64,000 nucleotides of DNA, from assembly GCA_963755825.1 (NCBI GenBank), contig CAVWLA010000003.1, positions 1,178,001 to 1,242,000 of the forward strand, written 5' to 3'. This document shows, piece by piece, positions 20,139 to 28,763 of the stretch. A model generated the notes under the pieces. It searched no databases and was not told the DNA's origin. It saw only the letters and a list, made by a program, of their open reading frames with translations. The number at the start of each line of letters is the position of its first letter. Position 1 is the first letter of the stretch. Source of the DNA: DATBQN01 sp963755825 (GTDB lineage Bacteria > Acidobacteriota > Thermoanaerobaculia > Multivoradales > UBA5704). The position numbers and the translations under genes are program-made.

Positions 20139-21731
20139 ATGAAGCGCTCATACCGCATCACGGCCGTCGTCCTGTTCACGCTCGCGCTGGCCCTGGGCGG
20201 CATGCTCGGGGATCGGGTCCTCGCCTTGACCGACGAGGCGCGCGACAACCTCCGCGTCTACACCGAGCTGATCAACGCTGCGCACGACCACTACGGGGTG
20301 CCGGTGAGCTACCGCGACCTCGTCTTCGCGTCGGTCGGCGGTATGCTGCGGACGCTCGATCCCCACACCAACTTCCTGCCGCCCGACGCCTACAGCGGCA
20401 TGCGCGAGAAGCAGCAGACGAGCTTCTACGGCCTGGGCATCCTCGTCGGCCTGCGCGACGGCCAGCTCACCGTCATCTCGCCGCTCGAGGGATCGCCGGC
20501 GGCGCGCCAGGGGATCCAGGCGGGCGACATCATCAGCTCGATCGAGGGCGAGCAGACCTCGAACCTGTCGCTCGACGACGCGGTGCAGAAGCTCAAGGGG
20601 CCGAAGGGGACGCTGGTCAAGATCAGCATCGTGCGCAAGGGTCTCGACAAGCCGCTGGCGCTCTCCGTGCCGCGCGCCGAGATCCCGCAGACGACCGTCC
20701 GCTCGTCCTACATGCTGGACCACGAGACCGGCTACGTCCTGCTCTCCGAGTTCGCCCGCGGCAGCGGCCGCGAGGTGGCCGACGCCATCGAGAAGCTCAA
20801 GGGCCAGGGGATGAAGCGGCTGGTCTTCGACCTGCGCAACAACGGCGGCGGCCTGCTCGACCAGGCGATCGACATCGTCGACCAGTTCGTGCCCGCCGGC
20901 AGCCTCATCGTCGAGACGCGCGGCCGCACCCGCGACTCGGTCCAGGAGTACCGCGCCGACGGCAAGTACACGCCGCTCAACATGCCGGTCGTCGTGCTCG
21001 TCAACGAGGGCACCGCCTCGGCGGCCGAGATCGTCTCCGGCGCCCTCCAGGACCACGACATGGCGATCGTCGCCGGCGCCCCGTCGTGGGGCAAGGGCCT
21101 GGTGCAGACGGTCTACAACCTCTCCTACGGCTCAGGCCTGGCGCTCACCACGGCGAAGTACTACACGCCGTCGGGCCGTCTCATCCAGCGCGACTACAGC
21201 TCGTACTTCGACTACTACACCCACGCCGGCGCCGGCCCGCCGAAGCCCGGCGCGGCGCACGTGCAGATCTATCAGACCGACCTCGGCCGCAAGGTCTACG
21301 GCGGCGGCGGCATCACCCCGGACGTCGACGTGGCCGAGGACAAGATGCCGACCTTCGAGCAGTTCCTCTTCGCGCGGAACGTCTTCTTCGACTTCGCCAT
21401 CGACTACAAGGCGCACCACCAGATCGCCTCCGAGGACTGGAAGCCGGACGAGCAGACCTTCGCCGAGTTCCGCACCTACGTGACGAAGGCGAACGTGGCG
21501 ACGCCGGAAGAGGTCCAGGAAGCCTTCGCCAAGGCCGACGTCCGCGACTTCGCGCTGCTGCAGATCCGCGCCGAGGTGATCAGCAGCGCCTTCGGCCAGG
21601 AGGCGAGGAGCCGCGTCGTCACCTCCGCCGACAAGCAGGTCAAAGCCGCCATCGGCCTCTTTCCCCGCGCCGCCCAGATGCTCGCCCAGCGCAACGAGCT
21701 GAAGACCCCCGAGCGCCGCGCCGCGATGTAG
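20139..21731 (+). CDS. C-terminal processing (S41) serine protease with PDZ domain
   Basis: 530 residues. An uncleaved N-terminal membrane anchor or signal (VVLFTLALALGGMLG) is followed by a helical part, a PDZ domain (YGLGILVG to ISIVRKG, about 100-180) and the S41 protease core: the Ser in GTASAAEI near residue 293 and the Lys in GKGLVQT near residue 318 form the catalytic dyad. The C-terminal 170 residues are longer than minimal CtpA proteases and helical. It probably degrades or processes periplasmic proteins. Ends 27 bases before a strong terminator. Confidence 0.93.
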   Translation: MKRSYRITAVVLFTLALALGGMLGDRVLALTDEARDNLRVYTELINAAHDHYGVPVSYRDLVFASVGGMLRTLDPHTNFLPPDAYSGMREKQQTSFYGLGILVGLRDGQLTVISPLEGSPAARQGIQAGDIISSIEGEQTSNLSLDDAVQKLKGPKGTLVKISIVRKGLDKPLALSVPRAEIPQTTVRSSYMLDHETGYVLLSEFARGSGREVADAIEKLKGQGMKRLVFDLRNNGGGLLDQAIDIVDQFVPAGSLIVETRGRTRDSVQEYRADGKYTPLNMPVVVLVNEGTASAAEIVSGALQDHDMAIVAGAPSWGKGLVQTVYNLSYGSGLALTTAKYYTPSGRLIQRDYSSYFDYYTHAGAGPPKPGAAHVQIYQTDLGRKVYGGGGITPDVDVAEDKMPTFEQFLFARNVFFDFAIDYKAHHQIASEDWKPDEQTFAEFRTYVTKANVATPEEVQEAFAKADVRDFALLQIRAEVISSAFGQEARSRVVTSADKQVKAAIGLFPRAAQMLAQRNELKTPERRAAM

Positions 21732-21757
21732 ATCTCCACTCCACCCCGCAGCATCCA

Positions 21758-21786
21758 ACGGCCGGCGCGCGAGCGCCGGCCGTTTT
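21758..21786 (+). terminator. Terminator of the S41 peptidase gene
   Basis: An 11-bp perfect stem (ACGGCCGGCGC / GCGCCGGCCGT) with a four-base loop, ending in TTTT. Confidence 0.85.
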
Positions 21787-21885
21787 GCGTTCAGGGGAGG
21801 ATGGCACTGGCGGATGTCACCTTCGGGCCACGGAAATGAAGAGGCGCGACGATCGCTCCAACAGGCGAAGCCCGCTCAAATTCGG

Positions 21886-22298
21886 GCGAAGCCGGATTCA
21901 TCCGGCGCCTCTCATAGCACGGGCATTCATGCCCGTGCGGGGGCGCGGCTTGCTCATGACCATCGCTGATTGCGTACCTCTCCACACCGCCAAATGCCTC
22001 GTCGCCACGACTTAGCGATGATCCTTCATCTGTCATCCTGAGCGCAGCGAAGGATCTCGGTGGAGGAATCTCCAAACCCAATGAAGCAAAGGCTTTGAGC
22101 CTGCTCTCCACCGAGATCCTTCGCTGCGCTCAGATGACGAGCGTAAGGTCGTCGTGAGGCAGGTGCACTGAGAAGGATCAGCGGCGTCCGGCGGGGGATG
22201 AGTCCTCGGCGCGAGGGGCGCGATGTTGCCGCGTAGTCGGTCCCCGCACGGGCATGAATGCCCGTGCTATGAGGGGCGCCGGATGAATCCGGCTTCGC
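21886..22298. repeat. 413-bp composite of nested inverted repeats (REP/MITE-like)
   Basis: The outer arms (about 57 bp, 21886-21943 and 22241-22298) are inverted copies differing at about one base. Each arm itself holds two palindromes, GCCGGAT-TC-ATCCGGC and GCACGGGCAT-TC-ATGCCCGTGC. Inside lies a second inverted pair (22034-22065 and 22106-22136; 31-32 bp, one base deleted) containing the GCGCAGCGAAGGATCTC type of repeat. The remaining 21732-22358 holds the S41 terminator and no convincing gene. Short open frames here arise from the repeats. Confidence 0.85.
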
Positions 22299-22358
22299 GC
22301 GGAGGCCAATTGATGTCGCGATCCACTGGGACCGCGCGAGCCGACCGCCGACCCGCAG

Positions 22359-24968
22359 CTACTCCTCGTGCGTCGCGTCGACTTCCGAGAAGTAGTCGGG
22401 CTTGACGAGCACCTCTCGCGGCTTGCTGCCTTGCGGCGGGCCGAGGAGGCCCTCGCGCTCCATCATGTCGATGAGGCGGGCGGCGCGGGAGAAGCCGACG
22501 CGCATGCGGCGCTGGAGGAAGGAGGCCGAGGCCATGCGCTCGGTGACGACGAGGCGCGAGGCCTCGTCGTAGAGGTCGTCGTCGTTGTCGCCGCCGTCGG
22601 TGGTGGCGTTCTCCGGGCCGGCGTCGCGGAGGACGTTGGGGTCGAGCTCGGGGCGCCCCTGCTTTTTCAGCCAGCGCACCAGCGCCGCCGTCTCCTGCTC
22701 CGAGACGTAGGCGCCGTGGAGGCGGGTGATGCGCGAGCTGCCGGGCGGCATGAGCAGCATGTCGCCCTTGCCGAGGAGCTTCTCCGAGCCGATCTGGTCG
22801 AGGATGGTGCGCGAGTCGTGGCGCGACGCCGTGGCGTAGGCGATGCGGCAGGGGAAGTTGGCCTTGATGGTGCCGGTGAGCACGTCGACCGACGGCCGCT
22901 GGGTGGCGACGATCAGGTGGATGCCGACGGCGCGCGCCATCTGGGCGAGGCGGGCGATCGAGGTCTCGACGTCGGACGAGGCGACCATCATGAGGTCGGC
23001 GAGCTCGTCGATGACGACGACGTAGTAGGGCAGCGGCTTCAGATCGGCCGGCGACACCTGCGCCTCGCCCTCGGAGAGCGACAGCCGCTCCTGCACCTGC
23101 GGGTCCTGGATGGCGCGGTTGTAGTAGGCGATCGAGCGCACGTGGATCTCGGCGAGCAGCCGGTAGCGGCGCTCCATCTCGGCGACCGCCCAGCGCAGGG
23201 CGTTCGCCGCCTTCTTGGGGTCGACGACGACCTCGGCCTTCAAGTGCGGGATGTCGGAGTAGACGCCGAGCTCGATCCGCTTGGGGTCGATGAAGATGAA
23301 CTGCACCTCGTCGCGCGTCGCCTTGTAGAGGATCGAGGTGATCATCCCCTGCAGGCCGACGCTTTTGCCGGCGCCGGTGGCGCCGGCGACGAGGAGGTGC
23401 GGCATGGTGGCGAGGTCGGCGTAGTAGGGCTCGCCGTGGATGTTGGTGCCGAGGGCGAGGGTCAGCACCGAGGGCGAGCGCTTGAAGCGCTCGTCGGCGA
23501 GGAGCGTCCCCAGCCGGATGGTGCCGCGCTCGCGGTTGGGGACCTCGATCCCCAGCGTCGAGCGGCCGGCCATGCGGTCGATGCGCACCGACTCGGCGCG
23601 CAGGGCGAGCGCCAGGTCGTCCTGCAGGTTGACCACCTGCGAAACCTTGACGCCCGGCGCCGGCTGCAGCTCGAAGACCGTGATGACCGGGCCCGGGCTG
23701 ATGCCGGCGATCGTCCCCTCGACCCCGAACTCCTCGCAGCGGGTGCGGATCATCTCGCCCTGGCGCACCAGCTCGGCCTCGTCGACCTGCTTGTCGTCCT
23801 CCCCCATCTGCAGCAGGTTGACCGGCGGCAGCGCCGGCGCGCCGTCCGCCGGCGCCTCGCCGACGAAGGGCAGCGGGCGCTGCGGCAGGGCGGCGGAGCG
23901 CACCGGGTTGGCCGGCGGCGGGCGGCGTACCGCAGGCGACCCCGCCGGCAGCTCGCCATCCTCTTCACCGTACCCGCCGAGCGCCACGGCGTCGGCCGCC
24001 ACGCGGGCGGTGGCGACGCGGCGGACGGCGAAGTCGCCGTTCCCCCGGCGCTCGGTGACGCGGAGCGGCAGGTCGAGGCGGTCGCCGGGCGGCGCGGGGA
24101 CGGTGCGCGCGGCGCGCTCCTGGGCGACGACGGGGACGGCGCCATCCTCCGTCCGCCGCGCCTTCGGCTTGCCGCTGGCGGGCGTCGCCATGGGGACGAC
24201 GACCGTCGCCTCCTCCTTCTTCTGCTTCTCCTGGCGCTCCTCGACCACCCGCTGGAGGTGCTTGGTGATCACCCGGCGGCGTGCCTTCTCCTTTTCCCGG
24301 CGCTCGCGGCGGCGGGCGCGGGCGAGCGCCCGGTCCTCCCAGAAGCGCGCGATCCGCCCGCGCCAGAGGACGATGAGCTCGCCGAGCGTCGACTGCACGA
24401 AGAGCAGGGCGCCGATGGCGGCGGCGGCGGAGAGCAGCACGAGCGATCCCGCGGCGTGGAAGTGCTCGTCGAGGAAGTCGCCGAGGATCGAGCCGAAGGC
24501 GCCGCCGGCGGCGATCGAGGCGTCCCGCCAGGGGATGCGCCCCATGCTGAGCTGGAAGAGGCCGGGCAGCGCGGCGAGCAGCAGCAGCGCGCCGAAGCCG
24601 CGCCCCACCACCCGCTGGCCGGGCTGCCGGCGCAGCCGCCGCCAGCCGGCGACGAGCAGGAAGAACGGCACCAGCAGGCAGGTGAGGCCGAGGAACTGGA
24701 ACGCCAGCGCCGCCGTGTGGGCGCCGAACGGCCCGATCCAGTTGGCCGGCCGCACGGCGATCGGCGAGACGTGGAAGAGCGACGGATCGTGCGGCCGGTA
24801 GGAGCCGAGGGCGAGCCCGAGGAGCACCGCGACGGCGAGCAGCAGCACGCCGAGGATCTCGTTGCCCTTCTCCGGCGACAGGGTCGGCCGTTCGGGCTTT
24901 GCGGTGGTGCGGGTGACGGCGAGCGGCACGCTATCCCTCGGCAGCCCGCACCGCTCCGGCGTACCCAC
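22359..24968 (-). CDS. ftsK: DNA translocase FtsK/SpoIIIE
   Basis: 869 residues. Four or five N-terminal membrane helices (about 35-190), a charged/Pro-rich linker, then the RecA-like motor with Walker A GATGAGKS (near 528) and Walker B VVVIDELADLMM, and a C-terminal gamma winged-helix domain (RMRVGFSRAARLID, about 800-865) that reads oriented DNA motifs. It pumps chromosome DNA through the closing septum. Start GTG 24968 is followed in frame by other possible GTG starts at about 24921; no SD decides. A TGC-TAGACT promoter lies about 90 bases upstream. Confidence 0.96.
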   Translation of the reverse strand: MGTPERCGLPRDSVPLAVTRTTAKPERPTLSPEKGNEILGVLLLAVAVLLGLALGSYRPHDPSLFHVSPIAVRPANWIGPFGAHTAALAFQFLGLTCLLVPFFLLVAGWRRLRRQPGQRVVGRGFGALLLLAALPGLFQLSMGRIPWRDASIAAGGAFGSILGDFLDEHFHAAGSLVLLSAAAAIGALLFVQSTLGELIVLWRGRIARFWEDRALARARRRERREKEKARRRVITKHLQRVVEERQEKQKKEEATVVVPMATPASGKPKARRTEDGAVPVVAQERAARTVPAPPGDRLDLPLRVTERRGNGDFAVRRVATARVAADAVALGGYGEEDGELPAGSPAVRRPPPANPVRSAALPQRPLPFVGEAPADGAPALPPVNLLQMGEDDKQVDEAELVRQGEMIRTRCEEFGVEGTIAGISPGPVITVFELQPAPGVKVSQVVNLQDDLALALRAESVRIDRMAGRSTLGIEVPNRERGTIRLGTLLADERFKRSPSVLTLALGTNIHGEPYYADLATMPHLLVAGATGAGKSVGLQGMITSILYKATRDEVQFIFIDPKRIELGVYSDIPHLKAEVVVDPKKAANALRWAVAEMERRYRLLAEIHVRSIAYYNRAIQDPQVQERLSLSEGEAQVSPADLKPLPYYVVVIDELADLMMVASSDVETSIARLAQMARAVGIHLIVATQRPSVDVLTGTIKANFPCRIAYATASRHDSRTILDQIGSEKLLGKGDMLLMPPGSSRITRLHGAYVSEQETAALVRWLKKQGRPELDPNVLRDAGPENATTDGGDNDDDLYDEASRLVVTERMASASFLQRRMRVGFSRAARLIDMMEREGLLGPPQGSKPREVLVKPDYFSEVDATHEE

Positions 24969-25056
24969 CCGCTCGGGGCCGCGCCGTTGTGGTCTCGGAG
25001 ATCACGCGTCTCGGGTTGAGGTATCGGATGATGAATTCGGGTCTAAGTGCCGGGAA

Positions 25057-25065
25057 AGTCTAGCA
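25057..25065 (-). promoter_or_regulatory. Extended -10 promoter upstream of ftsK
   Basis: TGC followed by TAGACT on the minus strand, about 90 bases before the ftsK GTG; no clear -35. It sits at the edge of the 40-bp repeat array. Confidence 0.45.
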
Positions 25066-25098
25066 TAAAGCGTTCCAGGAAGAGAGTGAGCAAGGGGT

Positions 25099-25378
25099 GC
25101 GGGAAGCCGCCGGCTCCTCCGCCTCCCGGCGAGAGCCAAGGCGGAGAAGCCGATCCTTAGCCTTCCGGGTCGATCCGTAGCGGAAGAAACCACCTCTTCC
25201 GCCGCCGATTGCATCGGAAGGCGAAGAACCCGATTCTTCCGCTTCCGAGGCGATCGGAAGGAGAGAAACCGCTTTTTTCAACTGTCCGATCGAATTCCAA
25301 GCGGAAGAATCCATCTCTTCCGCATCCGAGCCGATCGGAAGCGGAAGAACGCGCCTCTTCCGCTTCCGGCGCGGCGCG
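25099..25378. repeat. Degenerate tandem array of seven ~40-bp hairpin units
   Basis: Units begin near 25099, 25140, 25179, 25219, 25259, 25300 and 25340, a period of 39-41 bp. Each has a GCGGAAGAA-type left arm and a TTCTTCCGC-type right arm around a variable centre, followed by a (C)CGATCGG junction. The fifth unit is the most decayed and contains a run of T. The stretch 25379-25561 shows weaker traces. No gene with support lies between ftsK and the DUF488 gene. Confidence 0.75.
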
Positions 25379-25561
25379 ATGCCCGCCGAGCCAGCTCGTG
25401 CGCTTCCGATGGAAAAAGTCGGACGAGGATCCGCTCCGTTCGCTCCCTGGCCGAGGTGTCGCGCTGGAAACCGATCTCCCCGACTCCCCTCGGCCTCGAT
25501 CGAGACGAATGCGATCGAGCTGCCTCGCCGAGTCCAGCCGAGGAAGAGGCGCCGCCGGCGC

Positions 25562-25948
25562 TCAGCGGATGTCCGCGCCGCGCTCGGCCAGGAGCTCGCG
25601 GAGGACGGAGCGGTGGCAGCGCGCCTCGTCGTTGCAGTAGCAGCCGACCGAGAAGTCCGCGCTCCGCGACAGAGCGGCGAGCAGATCGAGAACCCGGCTC
25701 GCCTCCGGCCGGTTCATCTCCGCCCGGAACCGCTTGGCGAGCGCCGCGAACTCCTTCGCCGATTCGCTCGCCCGCATCGCCTTCATGAGCTCCAGGCTGG
25801 GCGACAGGTTCGGCAGCCAGACGTCGTACCAGTCCTCCGCCGCGTACCGCACCTTGGGAACTCCCCGCGGCGGCCGCCGCACGGTGCCGATGCGGAGCCC
25901 CTCGCCGCCCGCCCGCGGGCTGCCCAGCTGAACGATGCGCAAGGCCAT
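25562..25948 (-). CDS. DUF488 family protein
   Basis: 128 residues. Matches DUF488: an N-terminal strand, WYDVWLPNLSPS, a helical middle (EFAALAKRFRAEM) and the Cys/His-rich signature CYCNDEARCHRSVL near the C-terminus. The family's activity is not established. ATG 25948 is preceded by GGAGG at seven bases. It lies 30 bases after the exported protein gene at 25979 and is probably in one transcription unit with it. Confidence 0.85.
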   Translation of the reverse strand: MALRIVQLGSPRAGGEGLRIGTVRRPPRGVPKVRYAAEDWYDVWLPNLSPSLELMKAMRASESAKEFAALAKRFRAEMNRPEASRVLDLLAALSRSADFSVGCYCNDEARCHRSVLRELLAERGADIR

Positions 25949-25978
25949 GGTCAGTCCTCCGCCGGCGACCGAGCCGGC

Positions 25979-26872
25979 TCAGCTCCGCTTCGGGAAGCGC
26001 TCGGAAAAGGTTTTGCCGCTGAACTGGTCGCGGAGGATCACGCGATAGCCCGACTCGAGCTCACGCTGCAGGCCGGCCGGAATGGACGCGACCAGCGTCA
26101 GGTAGACCTCGTCCTTGATGCCGAACGGGAAGCGCGTCGTCGTCCTCTCCTCGCCGAGATAGACCCGGTCGGGCGTGATCCGATTGGCGCCGGCGCGCAC
26201 CTCGATGCTGGCGTTGATCTGAGGGGGCATCGCGCGCGTGGAGATGAGCCGCAGGGAAAAGGTCGCCTCGACTTGGCCCTGGGCGGCCGGCTGAAAGGCC
26301 ACGGGAGCGTGCTCGGTGATCGCCAGGCCGAGATTGAAGCGGCGCGCATGGAGCAGAAGAGAACAGGCGGCGACGATGGCGAAGAAGGCCGAGACGATCG
26401 ACGCCGCGCCGACCGAGATCGACCACGGCGTGTCGACCGGCGCCGTCGGGACGGCGCCGCGGAACCTCGATCGATCGAACGGCACGTAGGTGCTCTGGAG
26501 GACCCGGACGTCGCCCGCGGTGGCGTCGATCTCGTCGGCGATCACTTTCATCTGACTGGCGGCTCGGAAGTGGACGAAGGTGCCGTCGACCTGCACCCGG
26601 TCGCCCTTGTGCAGCACGACCGCCGCCGGGTTCAGCACCCGGATCGAGCGGCCGCCGTCCGCCAGCCAGAACGAGAAGACCGAGGCACCGTTCCGGATGT
26701 CGGGAAGGAAGCTGATTCTGGCGATCGTCCCCTCGACGTCGACCACCTTCCGGTCGTAGCGCGTCGGATCGCCCAGCAGGTCGCGCACCTGAGCCCGCGT
26801 CTGGCTCCAGACGGCCGTGGCAGAGAGAGCCACGGTCAACAGCAGCGACAGGCGGAGGAGGATCGCGCGCAT
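25979..26872 (-). CDS. Exported/membrane protein of unknown function
   Basis: 297 residues, not recognised. Visible: a signal peptide (ILLRLSLLLTVALSATAV), a small beta domain with KVVDVEGTIARISF and GDRVQVDGTF that resembles an OB-fold, a membrane helix near 150-172 (SVGAASIVSAFFAIVAACSL), and a C-terminal beta-rich domain (ISTRAMPPQINASIEVRAG). The ATG at 26872 lies nine bases after the stop of the preceding gene at 26882, so both are likely co-transcribed. Confidence 0.72.
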   Translation of the reverse strand: MRAILLRLSLLLTVALSATAVWSQTRAQVRDLLGDPTRYDRKVVDVEGTIARISFLPDIRNGASVFSFWLADGGRSIRVLNPAAVVLHKGDRVQVDGTFVHFRAASQMKVIADEIDATAGDVRVLQSTYVPFDRSRFRGAVPTAPVDTPWSISVGAASIVSAFFAIVAACSLLLHARRFNLGLAITEHAPVAFQPAAQGQVEATFSLRLISTRAMPPQINASIEVRAGANRITPDRVYLGEERTTTRFPFGIKDEVYLTLVASIPAGLQRELESGYRVILRDQFSGKTFSERFPKRS

Positions 26873-26881
26873 CGCAGGCTG

Positions 26882-27628
26882 CTACCTGTGCCCAGGAAGC
26901 GTCATCTCCGTGTAGTCAGCCGGGATCTTGAATTGCTCCTCGCCGATCGGCGCATCGCTCAGCGAGACGAACCGGGAGTCGACTCTCATCCGCGAGCCCG
27001 GCCCGGCGAAACCCGACTCTTCGATCTCGATGCGGATCGGGATACCCGGAAAGGACGCGGGGTCCGGAAAACGTAAGGACGCGACGCTTCCCATGGCGCC
27101 GCCCGTGATCTGTGCCCTGGCGAGCTCCGGAACGTAGCGCGCCAAGGACTTGTCGAACCAATAGGTCAAGCTCCGGCGCGCGCTGGAGAAGGAGTATTCG
27201 TCCACCGGATGCCCGTCGATGACGTCGTGCTTGCCGGTGGGACGGAGCTGCGGCCGCGAGGCCAGGGCCTGCGGACCCAGCACCTGCACCAACTTGTCCC
27301 GGCTCTGCTCCTGCGCCGCGGGCGTCAGCTTGCGAAAGGTTTTCTTCGCATGATTCAGCATGACCAAAGTGCCGCCCTCCGCGGCGTCGGCGAAGTCGCT
27401 CGAATCGCCGACCGCCCTGGCTGCCCGCGCGTCGAGGTGATGGATGTCCACTCGTGCCCGCGTACCCTTGACCTTCTGGGTAACCATGGTCTCCGACTGG
27501 CGCGTGCCCTGTCGCGGAATCTCCGCCACCTGGGTGGAGTGCATGACCACGGTCAGATCGGCGGCCACCGGTGCCAGCGACAGAAAGAAGAGGCCTGCGG
27601 CGCAGACGGCGATGGATCGTGGGCTCAC
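26882..27628 (-). CDS. Exported protein, DUF4412-like
   Basis: 248 residues. The GTG start at 27628 has GGGAGG five bases upstream. A signal peptide ends near VAAD; then a beta-rich domain with alternating strands (TVVMHSTQV, TMVTQKVKGTRARVDIH, LVMLNHAKKTFRKLT) follows, resembling DUF4412/LolA-like lipid-carrier folds. The C-terminus (GEEQFKIPADYTEM) also matches that style. Function unknown; first gene of a small operon with 25979 and 25562. Confidence 0.72.
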   Translation of the reverse strand: MSPRSIAVCAAGLFFLSLAPVAADLTVVMHSTQVAEIPRQGTRQSETMVTQKVKGTRARVDIHHLDARAARAVGDSSDFADAAEGGTLVMLNHAKKTFRKLTPAAQEQSRDKLVQVLGPQALASRPQLRPTGKHDVIDGHPVDEYSFSSARRSLTYWFDKSLARYVPELARAQITGGAMGSVASLRFPDPASFPGIPIRIEIEESGFAGPGSRMRVDSRFVSLSDAPIGEEQFKIPADYTEMTLPGHR

Positions 27629-27743
27629 TCGTTCCTCCCTAGTTGTCCGGACAGACCGATGGCACGACCGACCTCCCGAGACGCTTGCGCTGGTAAACGG
27701 GGGAAAAGCTATCACGTCGATTGACTGAATACGGATGAGATCG

Positions 27744-28535
27744 TCAGCCATGCAGGCGGACCAGCTCCTCCAACCCCACCTCCTCCGCCCGCCGCCCCCC
27801 ATCCACCCCCGCTCTCCGCAGCACCTCCTCCGCCCTCTCCCGCCCCCACCCCGCCGCCAGCGCGTTCCTCAGCGTCTTCCGCCGCTGGTTGAAGGCCAGG
27901 CGCACCAGATCCACGAACGCCGGCATCTGCTCCGCGGGCAACGGCGGCGCGTGCAGAGTCAGTCCCACGAAGGCGCTGTCGACCTTCGGGGGTGGGCGGA
28001 AGCTTCCGGGGCGGACTCGGCCGAGGAGTTGGGCTTCGGCGTAGGCAGCGACGATGACGGAGAGGGAGCCGTAGGCGTCGTCTCCAGGCTTGGCGACCAG
28101 GCGCTCGGCGACCTCTTTCTGCAGGAGGAAGGCGGCCTTGGGGACTCTCTCGTGGTGCGGGAGGAGGCGCTCGAGGATGGCGGTCGCGACGTTGTAGGGG
28201 AGGTTGCCGGCGACGAGGGTGGGCGCCGGGAGGCGGTGCCAGGGGAGATCGAGGGCGTCGGCGACCGCCAGGGACAGGCGAGGATCGGGGAGGCGGTGGC
28301 GGAGGGTGGCGGCCCAGGCGGGGTCGAGCTCCCAGCCGAGGACTCGGGCTCCGGCAGCGAGGAGCTCGCGGGTGAGGACTCCCCCTCCGGGGCCGATCTC
28401 CAGCACCCGCTGGCCCTCCAGGGACTGGCCCGGGCGTGACAAAAATTGGATCAGCGGCCGACAGAGGGCGCCATCGACCAGGTGGTGCTGGCCCAGCTTC
28501 TTCTTGAGGGAAGGGACCGCCGGCCGTGGAGGCAT
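27744..28535 (-). CDS. rsmA: 16S rRNA dimethyladenosine transferase (KsgA)
   Basis: 263 residues. Dimethylates two adjacent adenines in the 16S rRNA 3' hairpin. Motifs: KKKLGQHHL at the N-terminus (GQHFL in most species), SAM-binding VLEIGPGGGVLT near 44-55, and the catalytic NLPYN near 114. The C-terminal helical domain has FNQRRKTLRNAL. ATG 28535 has no SD but a TGA-TACCCT box six bases upstream, so the mRNA may be leaderless. Confidence 0.96.
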   Translation of the reverse strand: MPPRPAVPSLKKKLGQHHLVDGALCRPLIQFLSRPGQSLEGQRVLEIGPGGGVLTRELLAAGARVLGWELDPAWAATLRHRLPDPRLSLAVADALDLPWHRLPAPTLVAGNLPYNVATAILERLLPHHERVPKAAFLLQKEVAERLVAKPGDDAYGSLSVIVAAYAEAQLLGRVRPGSFRPPPKVDSAFVGLTLHAPPLPAEQMPAFVDLVRLAFNQRRKTLRNALAAGWGRERAEEVLRRAGVDGGRRAEEVGLEELVRLHG

Positions 28536-28763
28536 GGAGGGAGGGTATCAGCGGAGGTCGACCGCTCCGGTAGGCGCCGGTTCCTCGCAGCAGGAGGAAG
28601 CCGCGGGCTCGCTCTCGGGTTCGCCCAAACTGCTGCGCACCAGCCAGTTAGACTCCGGCACCCAAGCGAAAAGCGCCAAATTGGCACGATTTCGAGGGCG
28701 GAATCCGTGGCGTTCCAGCGGAGACTGCGTGGCACCCCGGTTGCACTCCTCGGCCTCTCGCCT

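Noticed and set aside
21791..22111. Small minus-strand protein gene in the S41-ftsK gap
   Set aside because: It is translated from the inverted repeats (for example the FAALRMT type of peptide) and has no start signal.
25099..25378. CRISPR array
   Set aside because: The period is near 40 bp but units are poorly conserved and palindromic throughout; there is no fixed repeat with unique spacers and no cas gene.
25209..25640. Small plus-strand protein with a 13-residue repeat
   Set aside because: The repeat follows from the 40-bp hairpin array and the frame runs into the antisense of the DUF488 gene.
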